64,000 bases of DNA from Gluconobacter sp. P1C6_b (GTDB lineage: Bacteria > Pseudomonadota > Alphaproteobacteria > Acetobacterales > Acetobacteraceae). The notes below the pieces were generated by a model. The model made no database searches, had not been told where the DNA came from, and saw only the letters and a program-made list of their open reading frames with translations. Position 1 is the first letter of the stretch; every line of letters starts with the position of its first letter. The translations under genes and the position numbers were made by a program. Of this stretch, positions 24,003-33,090 are shown one piece after another. The stretch lies in NCBI RefSeq assembly GCF_018811945.1, contig NZ_JACRVU010000009.1:1-64000 (forward strand), written 5' to 3'.

Positions 24003-26339
24003 TCAGAAGCCGTACGACACGCGGCCGCCAATGAAACGGGGCGGTCCGGGGATGTAGAAATAGGTTGTTGTCGCCATGCCGCCGCTTTCGAAAAAGCTGC
24101 GGTTGAGCAGGTTCGAGGCGTAGACCGTGGCTTCCCACTTCCCTGATGAGGGACGCAGGGTCGCATGGGCGCCGAGCAGGAAATAGGGCGGCAGGCGATA
24201 GAACCCCGTGCCGCCGACCGCGATGGCCTGACTGCCGCGATAGGACCAGTCCGGCCCGATATCGAAGCCCAGTCCCGGTGTCAGCGCCTGTCGCCATTCG
24301 GCCTGACCGTTGAGGGTTAGCTTGGGCTGGCCGTTATCCACACCCGCGAAATTGCTGTTCACCGCCTGCCAGACGCCTGTCTTGGCGTAGGCGGCATTGG
24401 TTGCGGCGCGGTTGACGTTCAGGAAGTCCTGATAGTTGCCGCGCTGCCAGCCGATATTCTGCGTCACGAAGACATGGCGTACCGGGTGTAGTTCGATCGT
24501 GCCCTCGAAGCCCCAGCTTTCGGATTTGGGGACGTTCGTGATCTCGCTCAGCGGTCCGTAATTCGGGATCAGCACCGTGCCCACGACCTGCTGGTTATGG
24601 AAGTCGTTGTAAAAGGCGGCACCGTTCAGGCGCAGGACATTGGGGATCGGGTCGCTCTTGAAGCCGAGTTCGTAGGTCAGCACGGTCTCCGGACCGAACG
24701 GGTCAAGCTGGGCCTGGATCTGGGTGTTGTTGGCGCTGAAGCCGCCGGGTTTGAAGCCCTTGCTCATCTTGTAATAGACGAGCGTGCTCTTTGTCGCCTG
24801 CCATGACACGCCAACCTGTCCGGCGAACTGGGCCGAGGCCGTGCTCTCGCCGTGGAAGGCCGTGGTCTTGCCGCCGAAGATTTCCGAAGTAAGACCGGGC
24901 AGGCTGCGGTCGTCGATTTCGTGCAGCAGACCGGCGAACAGCGTCACGTTATGCGGCAGGCGATAGCTGATATGGCCGAATTCGGACGTGCTCTCCTGAT
25001 TCATGGAGAAGGACGTGGCCATCATGTAACCGCGGGCCGCATAGTCGGTATAGTCGAAGAAGAAGCGCTGTTTCATGCGGCTGCGCTGGTAGAATGCACC
25101 GACCACCCATTGCAGGCGGCTGTCGGGATTGCTGGAGCCCAGACGCAGTTCCTGCGTGAAGGCATTGGCGCTGATGGTGCGGTAGGTGTCCGCTTCGGAA
25201 CGGGAGGTGCCGTCCTGATCGGTGTATTCACCCTGCCGTTCGGTCTCGAAGGCGGAGACGGAGGTGAGTTTCGCGAACCCGAAATCATGATCGATATGCA
25301 GGTCCCAGCCCCAGAACTGGTTGTGCTCGCTGGGTTTGAGGCTTTCCGGACGTCCGATCAGGTTGGCGAATTGCGGACGGACAGACCATTCGGCCTGCGT
25401 CTGGCCGAGCTGGGGCAGGCCGCTCGTGCCGATCAGGCGGTGGATGGCCTGGCTTGTGACGACCTGGCTGTTGTCCTGTACGAAATGGCCGGAGAGCAGG
25501 ATCGTGGTGCGATTGTCATCCGAATGCCAGCGCAGCTTGCCGCGCAGGGCGTAGGAATCCGCGTCTCCGAGATGGGCGCCGTTCTGCGGATCGGTCTGCC
25601 AGCCACCACCCTGTCGGATCTGCCCGGCCAGCCGGAAATCCAGCCCTTTGGCGATCGGGCCTGAAATATACGCTTCGCTCCGGCTGCGGGCGTAGGAAGC
25701 GATGTCCTGACTGGCGCCGTAATGCAGGGTGCTGGTCGGGTCGGCGGTGCGGAAGCGGACTTCGCCGCCGGTGTCGGATTGTCCGTGTGTGGTGCCGACC
25801 GGGCCGGGGGTGACGGTGGCGTCCGCCAGATCGAACATCAGGCCGCTCGACATGGTCGATAACGCGAAGGGCACGTCATCGAAATAGGTCATGACGGTCG
25901 GGATGTTGTTCATGGTGAAGTCGTTGAAGCCGACTCCCCGCAGATAGAAATTGGTGGAGGCCGTGCCGTTGATGGACTGGATCGTCAGGTTGGGCGCCAC
26001 GCGCTCCAGATCGCGCAGGGTGACGACGCCGCGCTGGGTCAGGCGGTCGGCGGTCAGGCGCGTGTCTGCGTCCGGGCTGTGCTGTGCTGCGGCAAAGGCG
26101 AAGTCTGTCCGGCGGGCAGTGACGGCAATCGTTTCGGTGTCACGGGCCTGGATGGACTGGGGGGCGACCTTGTGGGGTACAGGCTTTGCGGCTGAATGAT
26201 GGGCGCTGGCGTGAGGGGACGCTTCGGCCTTGCCAGCCAGAGGCTTCGCCTTTTCCGGCGAGGCTGCCAGGGCGAGGGACGGGCCAAGGAAGCTGGCACT
26301 GAGGCTGGCGCTCAGGAGAAGGGCCTTGCGAAGCGTCAT
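24003..26339 (-). CDS. TonB-dependent receptor, paralogue type A (copy 1)
   Basis: A 778-residue outer-membrane receptor. Signal peptide 1-26 (ALA-A), a Lys/His/Ala-rich linker, a TonB-box-like DTETIAVTA near residue 69, plug domain about 75-225 (RGVGFNDFTMNNIPTVMTYFDDVPF, GPVGTTHGQSDTGGEVRFRT) and a 22-strand barrel ending in YGF. The frame stays open far upstream of the ATG at 26339, but that part runs antisense to the next receptor and is not a gene. The closest relative in this window is the receptor at 49588. The substrate is unknown. The start has AGGAGA 10 bases upstream. Confidence 0.88.
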   Translation of the reverse strand: MTLRKALLLSASLSASFLGPSLALAASPEKAKPLAGKAEASPHASAHHSAAKPVPHKVAPQSIQARDTETIAVTARRTDFAFAAAQHSPDADTRLTADRLTQRGVVTLRDLERVAPNLTIQSINGTASTNFYLRGVGFNDFTMNNIPTVMTYFDDVPFALSTMSSGLMFDLADATVTPGPVGTTHGQSDTGGEVRFRTADPTSTLHYGASQDIASYARSRSEAYISGPIAKGLDFRLAGQIRQGGGWQTDPQNGAHLGDADSYALRGKLRWHSDDNRTTILLSGHFVQDNSQVVTSQAIHRLIGTSGLPQLGQTQAEWSVRPQFANLIGRPESLKPSEHNQFWGWDLHIDHDFGFAKLTSVSAFETERQGEYTDQDGTSRSEADTYRTISANAFTQELRLGSSNPDSRLQWVVGAFYQRSRMKQRFFFDYTDYAARGYMMATSFSMNQESTSEFGHISYRLPHNVTLFAGLLHEIDDRSLPGLTSEIFGGKTTAFHGESTASAQFAGQVGVSWQATKSTLVYYKMSKGFKPGGFSANNTQIQAQLDPFGPETVLTYELGFKSDPIPNVLRLNGAAFYNDFHNQQVVGTVLIPNYGPLSEITNVPKSESWGFEGTIELHPVRHVFVTQNIGWQRGNYQDFLNVNRAATNAAYAKTGVWQAVNSNFAGVDNGQPKLTLNGQAEWRQALTPGLGFDIGPDWSYRGSQAIAVGGTGFYRLPPYFLLGAHATLRPSSGKWEATVYASNLLNRSFFESGGMATTTYFYIPGPPRFIGGRVSYGF

Positions 26340-26498
26340 GGAAAGGGCGGTTCTCCTGAAGAGGGGACGTTCCGAAGGGGCAGCCTGCCTGAAAAAGGAC
26401 AGCAAAGCCCGAAAAATAACCGTGCTTATATTGTACTCATGCAACAGAGCAAACGCTCGATGCACAATGGCGCACAGAGGCGCAGATTTTGCTTGAAC

Positions 26499-26513
26499 TG
26501 TTATGATATAACA
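26499..26513. promoter_or_regulatory. 15-bp palindrome between the divergent TonB receptors
   Basis: TGTTATGATATAACA is a perfect inverted repeat (TGTTAT / ATAACA, three-base spacer) in the 234-base gap between two divergent receptor genes, 61 bases before the plus-strand start. The position fits an operator controlling one or both promoters, perhaps for the TetR protein at 23335. Confidence 0.42.
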
Positions 26514-26573
26514 TAATAAGCATTCCGCTCTGACAATCTTTCGTCTCTGCCGTATCCCCTGTCCGGAGGCTTC

Positions 26574-28880
26574 ATGCCGTCTATCGTGTCTGCCCGTTCC
26601 TTTCTTCTGCTTCTGGGCTGCACTACCGCCCTTGCCGATTCCGCGTTCGCCCAGTCGGTGACCCCGTCGGTAACGTCTTCCCAGGCTGCTGCGCCCACCG
26701 CTGAAACCCAGACGGACGATGAGTCCACGGCCGCCCGCGCCAGCTTCGGTCATGCTGACGACCAGCATGGTACGACAACGACGGAGAGCAGTCGCACGGG
26801 CGCGGATGACATTACCGTCAACGCCCATCTCGAGCGCGCCCGCGCTGCCCTTCAGCCGTCCACGGGTGCGACGACCTATAATTTCTCGCGGCAGGCCATC
26901 GAGACGAATCCCGGCGGCGACAATGCGGGTCTGAACACGCTGCTGCTGCAGGCCCCGGGTGTGGCTCAGGACAGCTACGGGCAGATCCACGTTCGTGGCG
27001 ATCATAATGAGGTGCAGTTCCGTCTCGACGGCGTGGCACTTCCGGAAGGCATGAGCGTGTTCGGACAGACGCTCATGACGCGCTTTGCCCATTCCATGTC
27101 TCTGACGACCGGCGCGCTGCCCAGTGAGTACGGCTTCCTGCAGGCTGGTGTGATCGATATCAACACCAAGAACGGCTATTCCGATGCCGGCGGTGACGTT
27201 TCGATCTATGGTGGCGCACGCGACTATTTCTTCCCGTCCGCGCAGTTTGGCGGCCATCATGGCAAGTGGGACTGGTTTGCGACGGGTGATTTCGTTCACA
27301 ACCGTGTCGGCATCGAAAACACCACGCCGAGCTTCAACGCGATCCACGATCTGACGAACCAGTACCACTTCCTGGGTCATGCCCGTTACACGGTGGATGA
27401 GAACACGCGGATCAGCCTGACCGCCGGTGTGTCCAACGCCGAGTACCAGCTTCCCAACAACCCGGGACAGCAGCGCCAGTTCGCCAATCCGTCCTTTACC
27501 AGTAGTGATCTGTCGCAGAAGCTCTATGGCAATGGCGACAGTTCGAGCCTGACCGAGCATCAGAAGGAAATTACGGATTTCGGCATCCTGTCCCTGCAGA
27601 AGGACATGGGCAAGCTGAGCTTCCAGACGTCCGCCGTGCTGCGTTACAGCTCGCTGCGGTATTCGCCTGATCCGCTGGGCGATCTGATCTATAACGGTAT
27701 TGCCCAGCGTGCGGCGCGTTCGGTTTTTTCGACGGGAACGCAGTCCGACGCCACCTGGCAGGCTGCCAGAGATCATACGGTCCGCTTCGGCTATCAGATC
27801 TATGTGGAGCGGAACGTTTCCAAGTCGGATTCAACTGTTTACCCGCAGAGTGGTGAGGATGCTGATGGTAACGCGGTCTATTCCGACAATCCGCTCACCA
27901 TCCATGACGGCACGGGCCGGACGGGCTGGATGTATGGCCTCTATGCGCAGGACGAGTGGCGCCCGCTGAAGAACCTGACGATCAATTACGGTCTGCGGTT
28001 TGACGGTGTGGATGAATATACCCACGCCAAGCAGGTCAGCCCGCGCCTGAACATCGTTTACAAGCCCTGGCACGGTGGCACGTTCCATGCAGGATATTCG
28101 CGTTACTTCACGCCGCCGCCGTTCGAACTCGTTGGCGGTACGTCGCTCAACAAATTTGCCAATACGTCAGCGGCTCCGGGGACGTTCCTGAACAGCAATG
28201 TGAAGGCCGAGCGCGACCATTACTTCGACGCAGGCTTCGCACAGACGATCCTGCCGGGCTGGCATGCGTCGTTTGACGCCTATGTGAAGCTCGCCAAGAA
28301 CATGATCGATGAAGGGCAGTTCGGCTCCCCGGTCATCCTGTCGGCATTCAACTACCGTCGCGGGCAGGTCAATGGCTATGAGTTCGCCACTGATTACACC
28401 CGGGGCGCCTTTAGTGTGTACGGCAATTTCTCCTGGTCGCGCGCCATCGGCAAGGATATCGTCACGGCCCAGTGGAACTTCGATCCGGATGATCTGGCCT
28501 ATACCGCCAAGCACTGGATCCATCTCGACCATGACCAGCGCTGGACGGCGTCTGCCGGAGCAAGCTACTCGTTCTTCCACAGAACCGGCCACCCGCTGCG
28601 CCTGTCCGCCACGATGGTCTATGGCAGCGGTCTACGGGCCGATGGTGCAACGCCGAACGGGGATTCCGTGCCTCAGTACGCCACGTTCAACCTGTCGCTG
28701 GTCCAGTCCTTCAAGGATCTGTTCCAGGTGCCGTTCCTCAAGCGCACCCAGCTGCGTCTGGATGTGACCAACCTGTTCGATCGGACCTATCTGCTGCGTG
28801 ACGGTAGTGGCATCGGTGTGGGGGCGCCGCAGTATGGTCTGCGCCGGACGATCCTTACCGGTATTGACCAGCGTTTCTGA
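26574..28880 (+). CDS. TonB-dependent receptor, paralogue type B (copy 1)
   Basis: A 768-residue outer-membrane receptor. Signal peptide ends at AFA (24-26), then a low-complexity Ser/Thr/Ala region, the box-like DDITVNAHL near 80, and a plug domain with VRGDHNEVQFRLDGVALPEGMSVFGQTL and TGALPSEYGFLQAGVIDINTKNG. The barrel ends in QRF. The plug is closely similar to that of the receptor at 44924, not to its divergent neighbour. A good CGGAGG lies upstream. The substrate cannot be read from sequence; an organic or metal chelate is possible. Confidence 0.88.
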   Translation: MPSIVSARSFLLLLGCTTALADSAFAQSVTPSVTSSQAAAPTAETQTDDESTAARASFGHADDQHGTTTTESSRTGADDITVNAHLERARAALQPSTGATTYNFSRQAIETNPGGDNAGLNTLLLQAPGVAQDSYGQIHVRGDHNEVQFRLDGVALPEGMSVFGQTLMTRFAHSMSLTTGALPSEYGFLQAGVIDINTKNGYSDAGGDVSIYGGARDYFFPSAQFGGHHGKWDWFATGDFVHNRVGIENTTPSFNAIHDLTNQYHFLGHARYTVDENTRISLTAGVSNAEYQLPNNPGQQRQFANPSFTSSDLSQKLYGNGDSSSLTEHQKEITDFGILSLQKDMGKLSFQTSAVLRYSSLRYSPDPLGDLIYNGIAQRAARSVFSTGTQSDATWQAARDHTVRFGYQIYVERNVSKSDSTVYPQSGEDADGNAVYSDNPLTIHDGTGRTGWMYGLYAQDEWRPLKNLTINYGLRFDGVDEYTHAKQVSPRLNIVYKPWHGGTFHAGYSRYFTPPPFELVGGTSLNKFANTSAAPGTFLNSNVKAERDHYFDAGFAQTILPGWHASFDAYVKLAKNMIDEGQFGSPVILSAFNYRRGQVNGYEFATDYTRGAFSVYGNFSWSRAIGKDIVTAQWNFDPDDLAYTAKHWIHLDHDQRWTASAGASYSFFHRTGHPLRLSATMVYGSGLRADGATPNGDSVPQYATFNLSLVQSFKDLFQVPFLKRTQLRLDVTNLFDRTYLLRDGSGIGVGAPQYGLRRTILTGIDQRF

Positions 28881-28888
28881 CGCTGGTG

Positions 28889-28922
28889 CCTGACGGGTCG
28901 AATGATCCGTCAGGCTGGTTTT
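28889..28922 (+). terminator. Rho-independent terminator after the type B receptor
   Basis: CCTGACGG (28889-28896) and CCGTCAGG (28907-28914) pair perfectly, and three inner pairs extend the stem to a GAAT loop. TTTT follows at 28919-28922. It lies just after the receptor stop and overlaps the 3' end of the convergent signalling gene. Confidence 0.75.
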
Positions 28923-30691
28923 GCTGCCGGGGGCAGAAGCGCTTGGTAGCGGATCTTTTCAAGGGCCGCCGGGATGTCCATGAGCGGCACGGCTTCGCAC
29001 AGAAAATCTCCCTGCACGAAATCGCATTCCATCTCCAGAAGCGTGCGGACCTGTGTGGCGTTGCCGATCCCCTCGGCCACGACCTTGCGCCCGAGGCTGT
29101 GGACGATGTCGATCACGCCCCTGATGATCGCGGCATCTGTTCCATGGCGTTCCAGACCGGCCACGAAAGCCCGGTTGATCTTTACCGCATCGAACGTGAT
29201 GGTCTTGAGATGCGTCAGGGACGCAAATCCCGTCCCGAAATCATCGAGGGAAATCTGGATGCCTTTCCGGTGTAGGGTGTCGAGTTCCTGCTCGATCTGC
29301 CCGTGGTGTGGGCGCGAGAAGATGTTCTCGGTGATTTCGAGGGCCAGGGAGGTGAGCGGGATATTCATTTCCTCGGCGAGGAGAGCGATTTTCCAGAAGA
29401 AATCGCTACCTTCGAAATCGCAGGACGTGATGTTGATGGCGATACGTTCGAAGCGGATGTTCTGCTCGCGAAGCTTGCGCATGTCCTGCATGACCTGCCG
29501 CGTGACGAAGGTGTTCAGGGTCAGGGTCAGTCTGGGGTCTTCAAAGACTTCGGGGAAATGCTGCGGCGAGAGGATGGGGTGCTGCGGATGGTCCCAGTGT
29601 AGCAGAGCCTCGAAGGAAATATTGCCGGGCGTGCTCAGGGAAAAGATGGGCTGGTAAAAGACCGCAATGCTCTGGTTGCGCAGTCCGGTCTGGACACGCC
29701 TGCGCAGGCGGCCGGCATGGTCCAGTTTCTCTTCCATGACGGGATGATATTCGCGGATACGGTTCCTGCCGCTGGTCTTGGCGGCATAGAGCGCGAGATC
29801 GGCGCATTTCAGCAGGGCTTTTTCCCGCGCATCGACGAGGGGGACGCGGACATAGCCGATGCTGACAGTGCAGGCATGGGTCATGGTGCGGTTGCGGAAG
29901 CTGAAGCGCATCTGCTCGAGGATTTCGAGAAGGATCTTTTCGAACAGTGCCGGGCAGTCACCCGTCATGAGGATGGCGAATTCGTCGCCACCGATGCGGG
30001 CGATGAAGCAGTTTTCACTCTGGAAGGACTGGAGCTTCTCGGCGACTTTGCGCAGCAGTCGGTCTCCGGAATCGTGCCCTGACGTGTCGTTGACCGTCTT
30101 GAACGTGTCGATGTCGAGCAGGGCCAGACAGATATGGCCTGCCGCACTCTGGCGCAGGGTTTTACGCAGGGTATGGGAGAAGTGCAGGCGGTTGGAAATC
30201 TTGGTCAGGAAGTCCGTATTGACAGCGTGCTGGAGCTTCTGACGGCTGGATTTCAGGTGGTTTTCCGCCTGCTTGCGCGACGTGATATCAAAGCGGATGG
30301 CCACATAGCTGGTGACTTTTCCACTTTCCGAAATATGGGGAACGATCGTGGTGTCGACCCAGTAAAGGGAGCCGTCGCGCCGGCGGTTGCAGATCTCGCC
30401 GTGCCAGACATGGCCTGAGGCAATCGTCCGGTACATCTGCCGGAAGAACTTCCGGTCATGCTGGCCGGAGCGCAGCATCCGGTGATCGTTGCCAATGAGT
30501 TCGTTCCGCGTATAGCCGCTGATCTCCTCGAACCGGCTGTTGACGGAAAGAATGCGGCCACGGGTGTCGGTAATGGCGACAATAGCAGAACAGTCCAGGG
30601 CATGAAGAACGAAATCGTCGCGGGTGCCCTGAGGCCAGTTCTTCACATAATCCAGGCTTCTCCTGAAATCATCCTCTTGCTTTTCCATCAC
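28910..30691 (-). CDS. PAS-GGDEF-EAL cyclic-di-GMP signalling protein
   Basis: A 593-residue cytoplasmic protein. A PAS domain (about 30-140, GYTRNELIGNDHRML and DGSLYWVDTTIVP) is followed by a GGDEF domain with an intact GGDEF (234-238) and an EAL domain. The RxxD inhibitory site is missing (QSEN is found there). The EAL domain keeps E361, N420, E452, D483, D484, K504, E540 and Q560, but the Asp of the usual KID motif is Asn506. It may therefore make c-di-GMP without feedback inhibition, and its hydrolytic activity is uncertain. The start is GTG at 30691 or ATG at 30688. Confidence 0.92.
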   Translation of the reverse strand: MMEKQEDDFRRSLDYVKNWPQGTRDDFVLHALDCSAIVAITDTRGRILSVNSRFEEISGYTRNELIGNDHRMLRSGQHDRKFFRQMYRTIASGHVWHGEICNRRRDGSLYWVDTTIVPHISESGKVTSYVAIRFDITSRKQAENHLKSSRQKLQHAVNTDFLTKISNRLHFSHTLRKTLRQSAAGHICLALLDIDTFKTVNDTSGHDSGDRLLRKVAEKLQSFQSENCFIARIGGDEFAILMTGDCPALFEKILLEILEQMRFSFRNRTMTHACTVSIGYVRVPLVDAREKALLKCADLALYAAKTSGRNRIREYHPVMEEKLDHAGRLRRRVQTGLRNQSIAVFYQPIFSLSTPGNISFEALLHWDHPQHPILSPQHFPEVFEDPRLTLTLNTFVTRQVMQDMRKLREQNIRFERIAINITSCDFEGSDFFWKIALLAEEMNIPLTSLALEITENIFSRPHHGQIEQELDTLHRKGIQISLDDFGTGFASLTHLKTITFDAVKINRAFVAGLERHGTDAAIIRGVIDIVHSLGRKVVAEGIGNATQVRTLLEMECDFVQGDFLCEAVPLMDIPAALEKIRYQALLPPAAKPA

Positions 30692-30917
30692 CCAGGCTGG
30701 CTCTCTCGATAGGAGATCTGAGTAATATCATAGAATAATTAAGCGTTCGTTAAAAGGATATCCTTCTGTTTTCAGGTATATTTTTGAAGGTCTGTTGCGG
30801 AGTTTTTCTTTCTTGCTGTGGGAAATGTCAGTTTTATTTTGACTGTTTCGGAGGAAGATTTTCTTAACAGAATGAGGCGCGTCCAGCTCTTTCGGAACCC
30901 TGAATGGGGGGCTTTTC

Positions 30918-31601
30918 TTACAGTTCGGCCCACTGGCGCAGCAGGTTGTGATAGGTCGAGGTCAGCCCGAGAACGGCGGGATGGCTGTCGGGCAGCGCCT
31001 TGCGGGTTTCGATGATGGAGCAGTCGAATTCGTAAAGCAGACGGCGCTTCGTATCATCGCGGACCATGGACTGGGACCAGAAGAACGAGGCCCAGCGGCT
31101 GCCGCGTGTGATACGGTTGACGCTGTGCAGGCTGGTCGAGGGATAGAGTACCATGTCGCCGGCGGGGAGCTTGATGCTCTGGGTGCCGTAGGTGTCCTGG
31201 ATGACGAGTTCGCCGCCGTCATACTCGTCCGGTCCGGTGAGGAAGAGCGTGGAGGAGACGTCCGTGCGGATGCGCATCCCGGCACCGGGGATCGGGCGGA
31301 TGGCGTTGTCCACATGGGCGTCGAAATGCATGCCGGTGTCGTAGCGGTTGAAGAGCGGCGGGTAGACGCGCAGGGGGAGGGCGGCGCTGTTGAAGGTCGG
31401 GTTGCGGCCGAGAGCGCGCAGGACGAACTCGCCGAGTTCGCGGCATTCGGGGGAGTCCTGCGGGATCTGGAGATTGAGCTTGGCCTTGGCGGACTGCTCC
31501 CCCGCGGTGACGCGCCCGTCCGTCCATTCGGCGGCTTCCAGTCTGTCACGGAAGTAGCGGACTTCTTCGGGAGAGAGGACGTTCGGGATATGGATCAGCA
31601 T
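30918..31601 (-). CDS. piuC: Fe(II)/2-oxoglutarate PKHD-type hydroxylase (PiuC/YbiX family)
   Basis: A 227-residue oxygenase. The iron triad is H96-x-D98 (HFDAHVDNA) and H159, with R169 as the 2-oxoglutarate ligand (GSRWASFFW). It belongs to the PKHDX/PiuC group, usually linked to iron-siderophore uptake genes and controlled by Fur. Its substrate is unknown. A Fur-like box (31653-31667) lies about 52 bases upstream of the ATG. A siderophore receptor of the PiuA/Fiu type with a Sel1 gene lies at 55.8 kb. Confidence 0.9.
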   Translation of the reverse strand: MLIHIPNVLSPEEVRYFRDRLEAAEWTDGRVTAGEQSAKAKLNLQIPQDSPECRELGEFVLRALGRNPTFNSAALPLRVYPPLFNRYDTGMHFDAHVDNAIRPIPGAGMRIRTDVSSTLFLTGPDEYDGGELVIQDTYGTQSIKLPAGDMVLYPSTSLHSVNRITRGSRWASFFWSQSMVRDDTKRRLLYEFDCSIIETRKALPDSHPAVLGLTSTYHNLLRQWAEL

Positions 31602-31652
31602 GGACGTCGGGCCTTGAGGGGGAGGACGGGGATGAGAAGAACGGGCTCAAAA

Positions 31653-31667
31653 TGAGAATGACTCTTA
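31653..31667. promoter_or_regulatory. Fur-like box between piuC and the RND operon
   Basis: TGAGAATGACTCTTA is a 7-1-7 dyad with the TGAGAAT core seen in alphaproteobacterial Fur sites, five of seven pairs matching. It is placed to repress piuC when iron is plentiful and may also reach the divergent efflux operon (start 31798). Confidence 0.6.
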
Positions 31668-31797
31668 TCTCGGAGTCATAAAGCCGTTTGGGGAGGGGGG
31701 CAATTGGTGCAGGCCTCTGGCGTCATGTGCGGGAACGGCGGCAAATGTCGCATTTCCTTTCGTTGACAGGACTGGCGGGGCAGGGGATGACACGGAC

Positions 31798-33090
31798 ATG
31801 GCATTTCTTTCCCTTTTCGTTACGCGCCCGACGGGGATGTCGCGCGGGTGGCTGACCGGCGTGGCGCTCATGGTGGCCTGTATCGTCGGAGCGGGACAGA
31901 GCCGGGCGCAAGGGGGCCTCATGGCGCCGCTGTCCATTCATGATGCGATTGCGGCGGCCTGGAAAGCGGACCCCGTACGGGCTGAGCTGGAGGTCAATCA
32001 GGATTCCGCCGATGCGCGGGCGAAGGCGGCGCAGTCCTGGTTCGCGGGCGGCCCGACGCTGACGGGCGACTATTATGATGACCGCATCAGCGGGTCCAAT
32101 CATGGGTACATCACCTGGCAAGGTGGGGTTTCGGTGCCGCTGTGGCTGCCGGGGCAGGGCACGGCGACCGAGAACGTGGCCAAGGCCGAGGCGAAGACGG
32201 CGACCGTTCGCCTTGATGTGGAACGGATGTCGGTTGCGGTACGGGTCGTGGATGCGACCGGGGCTGCGATCATGGCCATGCGGCGGCAGACGGCGGCGCT
32301 GGCGACTGTAGCTGCGCTAAAGCGGATCGAAGCGGATGTGCGGCGGGCCGGGCATGTCGGGGAAATCGCGGTGTCGGACCAGCAGGCCGTGGAAGCGCAG
32401 CTGGCGCAGGCCCGCAGCGAAGCGGACATGGCGGCCGAGGAAATCGAGACCACGGCGAGCCAGTTGCGGACGCTGACGGGGCTGCCGGGCGTGCCGGACA
32501 TCACGCAGGCGGACGAGCACTGGCTGGCGCTGACGCGGGCCAATGATGCGCGCTGGGTCGAGGATGTGGACCCGCGGGTGCGGGCGACGCATCAGGCCGT
32601 GATTGCGGCGCAGAACCAGATGAAGCTGGCGCGCAAGAGCTTCATGCCCAATCCGGAAATCGGCGTCGATGCGATTGATCAGGGGCAGTATCAGAGCCCC
32701 TGGGATACGCAGGTGGGGGTCAATCTGCGGGTGCCGCTGCCGAGCGCGGTGACGAATACGCCGCAGGAATCTGCCGCACGCGACCGGATGGCGGCCGCCA
32801 CGCGGCAGGAAGTCGAGGCGCGGCGGGCCGTGCGCAACGAGATGGCGCAGGTGCGGGCACATCTGGTCGCGGCGACAGGATCGCTGTCGAATTCGCGGGT
32901 CGAGGCGAGTTCCATGTTGCGCCGGGCGGACGGGATGGAGCGGTCCTGGCGGGTGGGTGAGACGCCGCTGATCGAGGCGTTGCGCGCACGGATGGATGCG
33001 TACCGGGCGCTGCTGGATCTGAACCGTGCGGAGATCGCCTGGCATGCGGCGATCATCCGGATGGGTATTGCGACGGGGACCATTCCATGA
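31798..33090 (+). CDS. Outer-membrane factor of an RND efflux system (TolC/CzcC-like)
   Basis: A 430-residue TolC-family protein. The signal peptide runs to about AQG (residues 37-39), then two OEP repeats built of long coiled-coil helices rich in Ala, Glu and Arg. The product forms the outer-membrane channel for the pump encoded by the next two genes. Its stop overlaps the start of the adaptor gene (ATGA at 33087-33090). The three genes, in the order outer-membrane factor, adaptor and pump, match czcCBA-type operons. Confidence 0.88.
   Translation: MAFLSLFVTRPTGMSRGWLTGVALMVACIVGAGQSRAQGGLMAPLSIHDAIAAAWKADPVRAELEVNQDSADARAKAAQSWFAGGPTLTGDYYDDRISGSNHGYITWQGGVSVPLWLPGQGTATENVAKAEAKTATVRLDVERMSVAVRVVDATGAAIMAMRRQTAALATVAALKRIEADVRRAGHVGEIAVSDQQAVEAQLAQARSEADMAAEEIETTASQLRTLTGLPGVPDITQADEHWLALTRANDARWVEDVDPRVRATHQAVIAAQNQMKLARKSFMPNPEIGVDAIDQGQYQSPWDTQVGVNLRVPLPSAVTNTPQESAARDRMAAATRQEVEARRAVRNEMAQVRAHLVAATGSLSNSRVEASSMLRRADGMERSWRVGETPLIEALRARMDAYRALLDLNRAEIAWHAAIIRMGIATGTIP

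Noticed and set aside
24003-27776. A single 1257-codon minus-strand reading frame
   Set aside because: Only the part below 26339 encodes the TonB receptor, with a signal peptide and ribosome binding site at that ATG. The rest is antisense to the receptor starting at 26574 and to its promoter region.
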